Origin: Tetracentron sinense
Lineage: Eukaryota; Streptophyta; Magnoliopsida; Trochodendrales; Trochodendraceae
Direction: 5' to 3'
DNA: 64,000 bases
Assembly (NCBI GenBank): GCA_015143295.1
Contig: CM026559.1
Span: forward strand, 24,876,826 to 24,940,825
Every line of letters begins with the position of its first letter. Position 1 is the stretch's first letter. The notes under the pieces are model-generated. The model saw only the letters and a program-made list of their open reading frames with translations. It was not told the DNA's origin and did no database searches. The translations under genes and the position numbers were made by a program. Positions 40,501-48,424 of this stretch are shown here, piece by piece.

Positions 40501-41898
40501 GTCTATTTCTCAAAGGGTTGCTTGGTCATTGAATGCTTTTTCTACACTACCCTTGCCTTTTAAATTTGTCTTCCATTCCTACTTCTCTCTCTCCATTTGC
40601 AGATTGAGACACTTCTTGCATGTGGTGGACTTGCCAAGAACCCCTTGTACATTCAAGAGCATGCTGATATCATTGGTATCTCTCTCTCTCAATAATATAT
40701 ATAAATATGATTATATATAATAAATATTTATATTTATATCAGTGTGTGTATGGGAATGCTAGAATTCACAAACATTAGTGAATTCAATAACACCATCATA
40801 TGACTTCTCTGCCCATGTATGAAGATTTCTTAGCATGCAGTGATAGTTTAGTCATTTTTCATTGGTTGGTTGGCGCTAGAATTTATGTTGTCAGTGAATT
40901 CGGTAAACTATTCATTTTCCCCTATGATTATTAAGTAAAACTTTGAAAACAGGGATACTTTTGGTGAATTCAGCCATTGGAGAAAATGGGTGACCTTTTC
41001 TCCCACTGATTGTGATTTGACCAAACTACCCCTGCATGCTAAGAAATCCTTACATGGGTTGTGAAAGTCATGTGAAGGTTACGACTTACGAGATTCATCA
41101 ATGGGTGTTAATTCACTAAATGACGCGTGCAAGCTCAGAAATCATCTTTCTTTTGAATTCCATATTGGGCTACCCTTTACATGCTAAGAAATTCTTTGTA
41201 CATTACACAAGGTATAGAAGTCTTACTTTTTACAGGCTTCCCTATACATAGAGAAACCTGTGCCTTCTGATTCATAATTGTTACAGGCTTCCCTATAATT
41301 CTTCCAAAAGAAAGCGAGTCTGTACTCTTGGGTGCTGCCATTCTTGGTGCTGTTGCTGCTAAGAAGTATTCTAGTCTCAATGAGGCCATGAAGGCACTGA
41401 ATGCAGCTGGTCAGGTATGTAGTAACAGTAATGCTGTTCCTCAGTCTTTGTTTTTCCGTATACTAGTGGGCATTGAGACCTAATACGTGGACCATGCAAA
41501 ACCTACGTCCAAATGACACTGCATATTATTGGTTTGAATGTGATTCAACCGTAATGGGATATTTAATTTTAAAAACTATTTTTTAAAATATTTATTTATT
41601 TATTACTATGTTTTTAGCAAACAATGAACTGAACCATAAATATTGAAAAGCCATATCCAATACCCTGAGAATTTGGGGATCAAGCAAGTCTTGATGCCTA
41701 GATCCAATAACATAATCCCACACCTGCACTTGGAGAAATATGGAGTTTATGATTCACATGCTTGACTTTGGACAGGTCATCCACCCATCTAAAGACCCAA
41801 AGGTGAAGAAGTACCATGATGCCAAATATCGTGTTTTCCGGGAGCTTTATGAGCAGCAGCTATCTCATCGTTCAATCATGGCGCAAGCTTTAGACTAG
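15061..41898 (+). CDS. FGGY: FGGY-family carbohydrate kinase (probable D-ribulose kinase), 15 exons
   Basis: Sugar kinase of the FGGY/ASKHA fold, expected to phosphorylate a pentulose, most likely D-ribulose to D-ribulose 5-phosphate with ATP, in the cytosol. Exons: 15061-15133, 26671-26750, 26974-27091, 27230-27408, 36060-36142, 36388-36572, 38164-38225, 38426-38534, 38613-38729, 39575-39694, 39835-39955, 40040-40196, 40603-40675, 41287-41414, 41776-41898. They total 1728 nt, giving 575 residues and TAG, close to the length of plant and animal FGGY proteins. Visible motifs: phosphate-1 loop D16-x-G-T-G-S-x-R23; WMDHRA at 115-120; SLIDAHAGG with D276 as likely catalytic base; phosphate-2 loop CGTSTCHM at 310-317; DFHGNR at 411-416; adenosine-site CGGLAKNP at 475-482. 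The start at 15061 has a good context (GAGATGGC), but an in-frame ATG exists at 14956. All introns are GT-AG except intron 7 (GC-AG). Substrate is inferred from the family. Confidence 0.95.
15134..17359 (+). other. Intron 1, first part: unassigned, no gene
   Basis: An open frame runs 15251-15679 but is not conserved with the kinase and lies inside the intron. A second frame follows at 15681-15878; together they look like decayed coding sequence of unknown origin. CACGTG-type words occur near 16345-16380 (CCACGTAGG, GACACGTGTCAC). The tract 17256-17295 is a pure TA repeat. I see no recognisable element ends. Confidence 0.4.
17356..17411. repeat. 30-bp tandem duplication
   Basis: The 30-bp unit beginning 'aagtagtcactaatgtacga' occurs twice head to tail at the 3' edge of the RTE LINE remnant. 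It may be slippage or a LINE 3' end feature. Confidence 0.7.
19779..20497. mobile_element. hAT-like MITE (N) inside the L1
   Basis: The ends form an inverted repeat: GGTTGTTAAATC with 'aatttgcgattcaaat' on the left, and 'caatttgattacgatttaacaacc' (in two pieces) on the right. The short direct repeat ACTAA flanks it (19774-19778 and 20498-20502). It is AT-rich and non-coding. Confidence 0.6.
22436..22794. repeat. AT-rich MITE K1 inside the L1
   Basis: The sequence is built from 'gaattatt' and 'ttttccgaa' words, and it ends with 'cccgactttgtcact'. A second copy in the same orientation occurs in FGGY intron 9 (39145-39396) with the same 3' end, so this is a dispersed family. Short inverted ends (AGTSACAAA) are weak. 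Confidence 0.6.
23871..24436. mobile_element. hAT MITE (O), perfect 8-bp target duplication
   Basis: Terminal inverted repeats CAGTGTTACCTAGGCA and TGCCTAGGTAACACTG enclose 566 bp of non-coding sequence. CTATTGAT is repeated exactly on both sides (23863-23870 and 24437-24444). The CAGTG terminus and 8-bp duplication are diagnostic of hAT transposition. It lies in the 5' part of the L1 and is therefore younger than it. Confidence 0.88.
26041..26670 (+). other. Intron 1, last part
   Basis: Between the RTE remnant and exon 2 I see no element or gene. The final 40 bp form a normal plant 3' splice region ending TGATGCAG. Confidence 0.5.
26671..26750 (+). CDS. FGGY: FGGY exon 2
   Basis: Acceptor TGATGCAG|GT, donor GAG|GTGATA. 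Encodes [20 protein letters not shown] and on to E51, the beta-hairpin following the first loop. It lies 11.5 kb from exon 1. Confidence 0.93.
26974..27091 (+). CDS. FGGY: FGGY exon 3
   Basis: Acceptor AAATCAG|CAA, donor CTCG|GTTTGT. Encodes residues 52-90, including [15 protein letters not shown] and [10 protein letters not shown], the helix and strand typical of FGGY N domains. Confidence 0.93.
27230..27408 (+). CDS. FGGY: FGGY exon 4
   Basis: Acceptor CTTCACAG|TT, donor AAG|GTACTT. Encodes residues 91-150 with [18 protein letters not shown] and [19 protein letters not shown], strongly conserved in the FGGY/ribulokinase group. Confidence 0.95.
27409..28358 (+). repeat. Intron 4, first part with TCTCTG microsatellite
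   Basis: The tract 27732-27790 is a CT run followed by about seven TCTCTG units. The rest shows no element ends or coding sequence. Confidence 0.6.
28367..30562. mobile_element. hAT non-autonomous element D1, pierced by a Helitron
   Basis: It begins CAATGTTTTAAAA and ends TTTAAAACATTG (terminal inverted repeats), flanked by GTCTTTGT at 28359-28366 and 30563-30570 (an exact 8-bp duplication). Subterminal regions are full of palindromic 'aggcgtaagcctc' words. The segment 28579 to about 29900 is a Helitron insertion; the homologous element D2 lacks it. A 54-bp tandem duplication ('ttatgtggctataactcaa') occupies about 30350-30458. It has no transposase. Confidence 0.85.
28579..29900 (-). mobile_element. 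Non-autonomous Helitron inside D1
   Basis: On the + strand it opens A|CTAGTTGGGTGT followed by GCACGTGCAAGGCACGTGC. Read on the - strand this is a 3' hairpin plus a CTAG end, the Helitron terminus, inserted after an A in a TA-repeat. The far boundary is set by comparison with D2: element sequence resumes at about 29900 ('tatatatatatgtatgtatg...gtgtgtg...aaatcctatataaatta'). The 5' TC end is not clear. Interior sequence may include captured host pieces, but I recognise none. Confidence 0.65.
30571..31118. mobile_element. hAT non-autonomous element D2, uninterrupted sibling of D1
   Basis: Starts CAATGTTTTAAAA and ends CTTTTTAAAATACTG. GTCTTTGT precedes it (shared with D1) and GTTTTTGT follows (one mismatch). 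It has the same 'aggcgtaagcctc' subterminal palindromes and the same central TA/TG microsatellites as D1. Length 548 bp, non-coding. Confidence 0.82.
31370..31824. mobile_element. hAT MITE (F)
   Basis: Ends TAGGGCTGTAAATGGA and TCCGTTTACAGCCCTA are inverted repeats. The flanking octamers TCAAAGAA and TCGAAGGA agree at 6 of 8 positions. The interior is rich in 'tatccg' and 'cggata' words, typical of a widespread plant hAT MITE type. Its flanks are a 'gagtcgagt'-rich stretch of unknown origin. Confidence 0.75.
31908..32492 (+). mobile_element. Ty1/copia 3' remnant: RNase H end, PPT and short LTR
   Basis: The translation resembles the copia RNase H tail ([20 protein letters not shown], then [14 protein letters not shown] in another segment). 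A purine tract AAGGGGGG precedes an LTR of about 178 bp that starts TGTAGAATAC (32315) and ends CTACAACA (32492). The short LTR suits an Ale/Retrofit-like lineage. Only the 3' end is present; it is an old, broken fossil. Confidence 0.75.
32493..34122 (+). other. Intron 4 middle: unclassified repeats
   Basis: 'ttcggtataaacttc' is duplicated near 32870-32910. The phrase 'aattataataaggttaatg' occurs twice near 33478 and 33526, the second copy opening a mini-MITE (about 33535-33606) whose ends GGTTAATGCTAG and CTAGCATTACC are inverted. The stretch 33770-33830 has 'acaccatg' and 'caacttcggc' repeats. No gene was seen. Confidence 0.4.
34155..34196 (+). repeat. G-rich tract with G-quadruplex potential
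   Basis: Eight or more runs of 4-8 G separated by single T or A bases, on the sense strand of the FGGY transcript. It belongs to hAT element H. Confidence 0.7.
34922..35178. mobile_element. hAT-like MITE (I) nested in H
   Basis: Ends CATAGTTGC and GCAACTATG are inverted repeats. The flanks GAATATAA and GAATATAG (8 bp, one mismatch) form a target duplication. The interior repeats a roughly 17-bp motif, 'gcgtttcctaagcgttt', several times. Confidence 0.75.
35386..36059 (+). other. Intron 4, last part
   Basis: No element ends or coding sequence recognised. It closes with a normal acceptor, CTACTTTTGCAG. Confidence 0.5.
36060..36142 (+). CDS. FGGY: FGGY exon 5
   Basis: Acceptor TTTTGCAG|CTT, donor ACAG|GTACTT. 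Encodes [12 protein letters not shown] and [12 protein letters not shown]. It follows an 8.65-kb intron. Confidence 0.93.
36234..36338 (+). mobile_element. Tiny L1 tail insertion in intron 5, 16-bp target duplication
   Basis: The exact 16-mer GTTGTTTTCTTGCTTT flanks a 105-bp insert (36218-36233 and 36339-36354). The insert ends 'ggtttatcgatc' plus an A-rich tail. The same 3' end terminates the full-length L1 of intron 1 (on its - strand), so this is a severely 5'-truncated copy of that L1 family, in sense orientation. It ends 49 bp before exon 6, and its right duplication copy now lies next to the splice polypyrimidine tract. Confidence 0.9.
36388..36572 (+). CDS. FGGY: FGGY exon 6
   Basis: Acceptor TTATCTAG|AG, donor ATTG|GTATGC. 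Encodes [20 protein letters not shown] and [17 protein letters not shown], the SLCTxxCKWTY block diagnostic for this family. An L1 tail sits only 49 bp upstream of its acceptor. Confidence 0.94.
36573..38163 (+). other. Intron 6
   Basis: 1591 nt without recognised elements. Homopolymer runs occur near 36928, 37318 and 37795. The open frame on the - strand at 37640-37143 has no family features I recognise. Confidence 0.5.
38164..38225 (+). CDS. FGGY: FGGY exon 7 (GC donor)
   Basis: Acceptor GAACAG|GA, then [20 protein letters not shown]. The donor is AAG|GCAAGA. The next exon starts [11 protein letters not shown], so the family-conserved string AAAKELGL is restored only with this GC donor. 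Confidence 0.9.
38226..38425 (+). other. Intron 7, GC-AG type
   Basis: Starts AAG|GCAAGA and ends ATATTCAG. No GT near this point keeps both frame and protein conservation. GC-AG introns are a minor class processed by the major spliceosome, usually with a strong donor context such as this AAG|GCAAG. Confidence 0.85.
38426..38534 (+). CDS. FGGY: FGGY exon 8
   Basis: Acceptor ATTCAG|GAA, donor AAAG|GTTTTC. Carries [15 protein letters not shown] with the presumed catalytic aspartate D276. Confidence 0.93.
38613..38729 (+). CDS. FGGY: FGGY exon 9
   Basis: Acceptor TTCCAG|AT, donor TCAG|GTATAC, after a 78-nt intron. Carries [15 protein letters not shown], the second ATP-phosphate loop, and [11 protein letters not shown]. 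Confidence 0.94.
39145..39464. repeat. AT-rich MITE K2 and 41-bp tandem duplication in intron 9
   Basis: 39145-39396 is the second copy of the K1 family (same 3' end 'ccctgactttgtcact'). The 41-bp unit starting 'ctgactttgtcactttg' is then duplicated in tandem (39383-39423 and 39424-39464), taking the MITE end with it. Confidence 0.65.
39575..39694 (+). CDS. FGGY: FGGY exon 10
   Basis: Acceptor GTTTAG|CA, donor CAAA|GTAAGT. Encodes [20 protein letters not shown], conserved in FGGY proteins. Confidence 0.94.
39835..39955 (+). CDS. FGGY: FGGY exon 11
   Basis: Acceptor CTTCCAG|GT, donor ACAG|GTACGA. Ends with [11 protein letters not shown], the DFHGNR motif of the family. Confidence 0.94.
40040..40196 (+). 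CDS. FGGY: FGGY exon 12
   Basis: Acceptor GACTCAG|G, donor AAA|GTAAGA, after an 84-nt intron. Encodes [19 protein letters not shown] and [19 protein letters not shown]. Confidence 0.94.
40603..40675 (+). CDS. FGGY: FGGY exon 13
   Basis: Acceptor TTTGCAG|ATT, donor ATTG|GTATCT. Carries [19 protein letters not shown], the FGGY C-terminal signature region that contacts the adenosine. Confidence 0.94.
40760..41135. repeat. Foldback MITE in intron 13
   Basis: About 100-bp arms are inverted copies: left 'cattagtgaattcaataaca' and 'tttcttagcatgcag'; right 'ctgcatgctaagaaa' and 'gtgttaattcactaaatg'. Non-coding. Confidence 0.65.
41230..41297 (+). repeat. Duplicated 3' splice site of intron 13
   Basis: TTACAGGCTTCCCTATA occurs exactly at 41230-41246 and 41281-41297. 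Only the second leads into an open exon 14; the first runs into TGA after eleven codons. Confidence 0.85.
41287..41414 (+). CDS. FGGY: FGGY exon 14
   Basis: Acceptor TTACAG|GC, donor CAG|GTATGT. Encodes [20 protein letters not shown] and [21 protein letters not shown] 17-nt exact copy of the acceptor region lies 51 bp upstream; using it would hit an early stop. Confidence 0.94.
41776..41898 (+). CDS. FGGY: FGGY exon 15 and stop
   Basis: Acceptor TGGACAG|GTC. Encodes [20 protein letters not shown] and [20 protein letters not shown], then TAG. The C-terminal helix is typical of the family. Confidence 0.94.
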   Translation, partial: VIHPSKDPKVKKYHDAKYRVFRELYEQQLSHRSIMAQALD

Positions 41899-42106
41899 AT
41901 TCAATTTTAAACTTGTGATCTTGAGATAATGTTCCTCCATTGCGAAAGATCAGCTTATGAAATGATTTAAGTTGCAGAAGTCGTTGATAGACCTCATCTT
42001 TCCCATTTTCCTTTTTGTTTCTTGGGTGAAAAGGATCACAGCTGGGCTGTTTTTTGGTTATACAATAATATCAAATAGCATGTACCTTCATGACATCTTA
42101 CATCTG

Positions 42107-42112
42107 AATAAA
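42107..42112 (+). terminator. Poly(A) signal of FGGY
   Basis: AATAAA, 209 nt after the stop codon, followed by GT-rich sequence. It fits a plant near-upstream element and gives a 3' UTR of roughly 230-250 nt. Confidence 0.55.
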
Positions 42113-45100
42113 ATTGAAGCAGTGTAAATTGACATTCCTGCATTGCCCAAAAGGTAAGTTTATTATGGCGAAGGATATTGATAAAAATTTACGGTGACAT
42201 CTCAAACTGTTTCATGGCATGGGGGACAATCACTTACGTGGGGTTCGTAGTTTGAAGCTCAAGCTCTCTGGTATCCAGTCTGAAGTCTAAAATCCCCCAC
42301 AATATATATGCATCACTCAGTTTTCTCCAACTCCCTCACTGGTTTGGTCTAACCTTACTCATCGAGGTTCGACGGTCTCTTCTCTGGCCTTACATTTTTT
42401 CCGTGGTTTCTTTGTAATCTAAGGCAACCAAGAGATTCCTCTGCAAATCGGTTCTAAGTGTTCATTCGCGATTCAAAAGCTCTTTTCCTCAGAACTCTCT
42501 CTAACAAACAATTTCCCACTAAAATTCCACCTAGGGTCCGTTCTATTGCAGGCACTTATAAAGTCTGGTACTCTGCAATTTTTGGCAATGGACAATATGC
42601 ATTTTCTGCTGAGACAGATGCATAGATGATTTTCATATATTGGGTTGCAATTCCCGCAAGACTTGAAATGCAGCCAAATGAATGATTTCAAATCTCACAA
42701 AAAATGGTAAGGCTTGAAATCTCATGATGATAAAAATTAATCTTATTAAAAACCTTGACAAAGTGACTCAAATTTCCTACCAACTAACATGACGAAGTGT
42801 AAAGTGCCAAGCCTTGTAAGTCTCAGAAAAAGATTGGACCCGATAAAAATAGATTTTTACGGCGATTCTGCTGGTGGCCACTGCAGTTTTGTCTTCTATG
42901 CCTCTGGCCACTCCTAGCAACCCCCATCAACAGGTAATAACTATGGTTGATGCCATGGCCATTATTGAACAAGAGCATACACAAAATGTTGGGGAAGCCA
43001 TTCGAGATGGATCTCCGACCCCATTACCCTATTGCCATTTCCAGAAAGTCCTATACTCTGAGAATACTATAACATTACTAATTTACTATTCCCCAATACT
43101 ATAACATTACTTGGATATGAGACTAGAGTTTGGCAGTGATAAAGAGTTAAGACTCAAGGAGTTCTCTAAGGGACCGTTTAGTTCGAATTATTTTAGTCAT
43201 AAGCAATTATGCTAATGGGCGCTGTTACTGTTGTCAATAAGTGCCGATGGCTGTAATCCTGTTTGGTTGGCACTCTGTTGATAAGCGAATATTATCCGGT
43301 CATATTTGAAAATGGTATTTTGAAAAAATAAATAATAATTTGAAGAATCTCACTCAAGCTTAATGGATTTTATAGGCTTTATTGGGTGAAACTTTGGGTG
43401 CTTATAATAATTTTCACATTTTCTTAAAGGTGCATTAAGCAGTTATGCTCTACAATAGTCACCCCTTAAAAAGATTATATAATCACCAATAATTTTCATA
43501 ATCCGTTATTACATAGTCACTCATGATGAGATTATCGGAACATAATCCGGACATAACCTCTCACCCTTTGAAGTAGCTTCCCACAAAGAAGGCTCAACTA
43601 GCGCAGAAGAACGGGCTTGCATCTCTCCCTGGCCTTTCGAAGCAGAAGTTAGGGCAGAAGTTACGGGTAGGAGTTAAACCATAGAGTTCGAAGGGTGGGA
43701 TTCCTCTTGAGGTGCCCATCCATGAAACACCCTCCAAGGGAGTAGGAGGGAACCCTCGAGAATTGAGTACTGGTGGAGAGGCCTTGGGGCATTAGGGTGA
43801 AAGGCCTCTTTGGGCGAGGGGTGTCCAAGGGCTCTAAGGAAGCACCTAGGGTTCGTGGTGTTGAAAAAGAAATAGTGTATTTTTCTTTTGGAGTGACTTG
43901 AAGCTTGGTCTCCTTGTGAGACAAGCTTATTTCACTTGTTCGTCTTCTCTTTGAAAACTTAGTCTCACATTGGAAAGATACAATAGTTTTTCAAGTGTAT
44001 AAATACTTTAAAACTTTAGGAAAGTGTAATCTTGTGGTGTAGGAAGCTCCTATGGTGTATAAGACTTCCATCTTATCCTTTACACCATATTTTCGGCAGC
44101 TCGCGTATCGAGTGTGCGAGCGACGTGAAAAGGGAAATGAGCTTTTAGATTGTACCAGATCTAATTGAACAGGACATATTGATTTCCAAAAATGGTTAAT
44201 CAAATTGGTACATAATGTAGCCCAATCATGGTAGCAAGCCCGAAAGGGTTGGCCTAATGGTAGTCATTCGATTGACCCACTCAAATAGATCAGTCTAATT
44301 GGTTAATCCTCAGACTAAACCAATTTGACAAATTTGATATGAGATGACGAAATCAGACTACCTAAGTCTTCCTAATGGACCCCTCTGACAGATAGTTTAA
44401 CCGGTTGGTCTATGGACTAAACCAAATTTACTGATTGAATTCAGATGGCCCAAACACACTCAACCAATTGGACCCTTCCGAGTCCATATGCCGTTATGCT
44501 GCCAAAATTATGACGGAAACTATGGTTGACCTAATCTCTGGATTAAAACAGAGTAATGACTTAATCTGTTTTTTGTTAAGTTCAACAAAAATGATTTAAC
44601 TAATGATTTAATTGAATTTCAATTAAATGAATGTTTTAATTAAACAAAGGTGTTTAATTAATTAGACTGAATTGGAAATGATTTTTGGACTAAAATCATG
44701 ATTAAAAGTTTTGATTAATTAATTAAAATGAAATGAAAATTTCATTTTTCATATACTTAATTAATCAATTGTGGGTTTATTTAATTTAATGGACTTTAAA
44801 CTAATTTATCGGGCTTTTCTAAAAAGAGGTTTGGTGCATCACAATCCGTCGAGTAATGCAAACTCGTAGGAATTGATCGGTTGAACCCGAGTTGAGTTGT
44901 ATCCTGGAGATAGGGTTGCTTTGTCCTTGCACATGAGAGGTTTCGATTATCTTCACTAAAGACTCTCTTTCGAGTGCCTCTTAACTTGCATGATTCGGTT
45001 ATATACATGTTTATTGATATTCAATTGTTTTAATTGTCTAACTTGTACAGAGATTTAGCAAGTAAATCCAACACGTGGAACCTCTTTGGAATTGGTTTTT

Positions 45101-45210
45101 GTATAGAGAAATTCTTTTGAGACCGTGTAGGGCCAAGAGCACTCAGATTCAAAAGTGTTTAAAAAAATCACAACACTTTGGATCTGTGTTCTGGTCGGGA
45201 TGGTCTCAAC
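42113..45210. other. Downstream region, unclassified repeats
   Basis: No gene with support. Landmarks: 'gggaccgtttagttcg' at about 43170, a typical MITE-like start without a seen partner end; a promoter-like TATAAATAC near 44000 in a stretch resembling an LTR leader; 'accaatttg' and 'ccaattgg' rich sequence at 44230-44480; and a short GTG-initiated open frame at 42874-43104 with no recognised domain. Confidence 0.35.
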
Positions 45211-46363
45211 TCTACATGGTCTTAGAAGCCCTTTTGCTTATGTAATTCAAAAATAAAATTAGTTTTTATATATGTATTACTCAGACTTACATGTTTCTCA
45301 CTCTTTCCACCCACCCACATCTCTCCCATTCGTTTTTTTTTCTCTCTCTCATCATCCACAATCTCTTCGAATTTTCCCACCACAATTTCTTTTCTCTGGA
45401 TGCACCCACTTCTCACCCAACTTCTCTCTTTCGACGTCGCACACGTTTCTTTACTTATATATATATTTTTTTACTTAGATTTCTACATTCTTCTCTTTTT
45501 CATTGGACATCTTTATACGGCACTCTTATTATACGACACTCTCATTGGATATTTTTGTAGTTTTTTTTCCCTCTCTTTTTTCATAGGTTTGTATGTGTTG
45601 TAATTATCTATTTTACTGTTTGAATTTTAGAGCTTTTGGTTTTGGGACATGGGTAGTTGGTGAATTTCTTCATCTGTAATACTAAACATTTTCAATTAAA
45701 ATTTTAAAAATAATTTCATCGGTTGGTTGGTTATCCGTGGATACCATCCTTTCTATGGTTGATTATTTATTTGTCATCTATTTTAATGTTTATACTTGTA
45801 GATTCGGGTTATGAGAGTGAGAATAACTCATTGATGTTGACTCATCGGGTGGGCTTTGGATATCCGCGTTGGCTTAATTTGGATGTATGTGTGTTGGAAT
45901 TCTAAAGTTTCGGTCTTATTATTCTTGAGATACATTAGCTCTTCTACTTGCATTTATGGATTTCCTGTGCAACGGAATGGATTAGTATTATATTTTATTT
46001 ATGATCAACTAGAGATATTCATGGATAATGGATTTTTGTCTTTCTATTTCTTTCCCAATTTTGTCTACATTGTTTTGTAACTTATTTTTCGATCTCATAG
46101 ATTTCTAATCTCTATATACTGAAGTGATTTACATTAAAAAACAGTGATGTTCTTAGGGAAGAGTTCCATTAATGCTAATGTCATTTTTTTTTCTATTTCA
46201 TGCTTAGAAGCATATTTGTTTTTAGTGTGGATGAAACAATAAATTTCAGATATTTTTTCAATTTAATTAAGATAAAACTACTCTTTTATTTTATTTCTTA
46301 AAAAATTGCATGCAATCTAATGGTTCATCATCTTATCTCGTACATCGCATGAGTCTTTGCTAG
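45211..46363 (+). mobile_element. Probable Helitron, 3' end at 46363
   Basis: The right end has a near-palindromic hairpin (CTCGTACATCGCATGAG), then TCTTTGCTAG followed by T, as in Helitron 3' termini. The 5' boundary is a guess (TCTACATGGTCTTAG near 45211). No helicase is seen, so it would be non-autonomous. Confidence 0.4.
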
Positions 46364-46599
46364 TATAAAAATAAAAAACATGTTCTATGATGACTGGCAG
46401 GCCTATGATACTTAGTCGTCTGATGAGCAATCAAAATGTTTAGGTCGTACAAGGTGTGATAATATAGTACTCCCCATTGTATGTTAAGGCCCTATCTAAT
46501 CTACGAGAAAATGACATTCTTGGGAAGATGCAGAGGTGGTTGATAGTTTCAGACCAGTTTTCTACAATCCATTCTATAGTTGTAAATATTTTATAATAA

Positions 46600-46603
46600 T
46601 ATT

Positions 46604-46637
<34 letters not shown>

Positions 46638-46645
46638 ATATTAAA
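46600..46645. repeat. CA and TA microsatellite
   Basis: An uninterrupted CA run followed by a TA run. Confidence 0.8.
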
Positions 46646-46692
46646 AATATATAATATTTTTCGAGTTTTAGCTTTTGAGTTCTGTTGAATTT

Positions 46693-48010
46693 TGGGGTTT
46701 TTTCAAAAATAGGCTCTAAGTTTAAATAAATACCATGAATAGGCTTTAACTTTTCAAACTTACATTTCTAAGCTCTAGCATGTGTGAACTTCTCACACAT
46801 GAGAGACTTAAGGGTAAAGAGACCAAAATACCCCTTTCACTTTCATCCTCACCAAACGTAATGTGCAAGAAAGAAATGGTGTTTCTTCTCTTCCTCATCT
46901 TTCTACGCAAGCAAGAAAAAGAGGCTCTTCCTTTGAAAAATCGGTTACTTACTTGTGTTCCCTCTCTTCCTTGTAATATTATCTCCATTCATAAGCTCTA
47001 TTTCGCTGTTTTAGTGTTTGAATAATTCCAATCTCTTTTTTATTCTTAATTTTTTTCTTTTAAGGGGTTGTTCCCATATTAGTTTTGTTAGGTTTATTGC
47101 TATGATCTTCCTTTTATATTAATGGAGATTTCTACATTGATCTCAAACTATTTTTATTCAATTTCTGCATTATTTTGAAATTTATAGGAGCGATCTATCG
47201 ACTTTATTATGAGGAAGACAACAAAAAAAAATTCATAATTTTGTGTTTGAAATCGATAGTTTTATGACATCTCGATCTGTCCCTATAACACTACTGATAG
47301 ATTGATACACTGCCCTAAAACTTGGATTATTTCAGATTTCTAGGTCGAGATTACATGCAAAATTTCATAGTTCTATTTTTAAACCGATAATTTTATGGCA
47401 AAAGATCGAAATGCCATTCCAGTCCATTGATATAAACTACTGATAGATTGAGATGCTATCTTGATGTATCTTAAAAAACTGAGCGATAGATTGATATGGT
47501 TAGACCCCCAGAAACTTGGATTATTTTGGATTTCTAGATTGATAATACATTCAAAACAAGATGTTTCTTGTTTCAAATTGATGGTTTTATTACGATAGAT
47601 CAAGATTCTATCTCGGTCTATCTCAATAAAACTAGCGATATATCAATACTGTAAATTAAAATTGTTGTGCAAGAAAAAAGTAGTGAAAATGGTTAAAGCC
47701 CAATGTAAGAATCTCTATTAATTCAAAAAAATCAGAACAATAAATCTAATGAAACAAATACTAAACGAAACTCTTAAAAAAAAAATGCAAGACCAAAGAA
47801 GAGATTGGGATGAAGGAGAGAGAACACAAAGAGAATATGAGATGAAGGAGAGAGAAGGTGAATATGTGTGAAGATTTTTTTAGCTTATATGGGTTTTTTC
47901 ATCATTTTGAGACTTCCGTACAAACCAAAGCCTAGAAATGTAAGTTGGAAAAGTCAAAGCCTATTTATGGCATTTATTTAATCTTAGAGCCTATTTTTGG
48001 AAAAACTCCA
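46693..48010. mobile_element. Long-TIR Mutator-like non-autonomous element (M)
   Basis: The arms, about 100 bp each, are inverted copies beginning TGGGGTTTTTTCAAAAATAG and TGGAGTTTTTCCAAAAATAG. TTGAATTT is repeated on both sides (46685-46692 and 48011-48018). The interior carries a duplicated block around 'acttggattatttcagattt' (about 47318 and 47513). No transposase. Confidence 0.78.
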
Positions 48011-48207
48011 TTGAATTTTGATTGAATTTTTGAGTTGACTCCACTCAGCAAAGTCTTTAGTCGATTCGAGTTTCTGTGATTTGCACTCTAAAATTCTTTT
48101 TTTTCCCTTGAGGCTTTGTTATGGTGCAAGACATGAATATTTTGTTTTGCCTCTCTCGTCTTTTGTTTTGAGTTTCTTTAAGCCATGAGGTGGAGGGTCC
48201 TGAGGAA

Positions 48208-48235
48208 TCTATACTATAATGTAAAGAAATAAGAC
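48208..48235 (+). mobile_element. Helitron-like 5' terminus
   Basis: A|TCTATACTATAATGTAAAG matches the usual TC-start of plant Helitrons. I cannot pair it securely with a 3' end; the forward CTAG end at 55626 is possible. Confidence 0.4.
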
Positions 48236-48424
48236 TCTAATATTCTTTGATCTCCAAACTCCAATTTCTTGAATTCTAGAAGTGTTGATGTGCAATTTTT
48301 AAAAAGGAAAGTATTTTAGGGGGTTGTGATACGAGAGATAGAGAGTTCTTAAGACTAATTGGAGAGTGATTTTAGGAGGTTGTGGGTGGGTCTTGAAGGC
48401 AACCTATTATCACATAGTTGAGAA

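Noticed and set aside
41230-41246. Upstream acceptor for exon 14
   Set aside because: It gives a stop after eleven codons; the second copy restores the conserved [12 protein letters not shown].
45272-45603. Overlapping + strand frames rich in Phe, Leu, Ser
   Set aside because: Pyrimidine-rich low-complexity DNA; three frames are open at once and none shows a domain.
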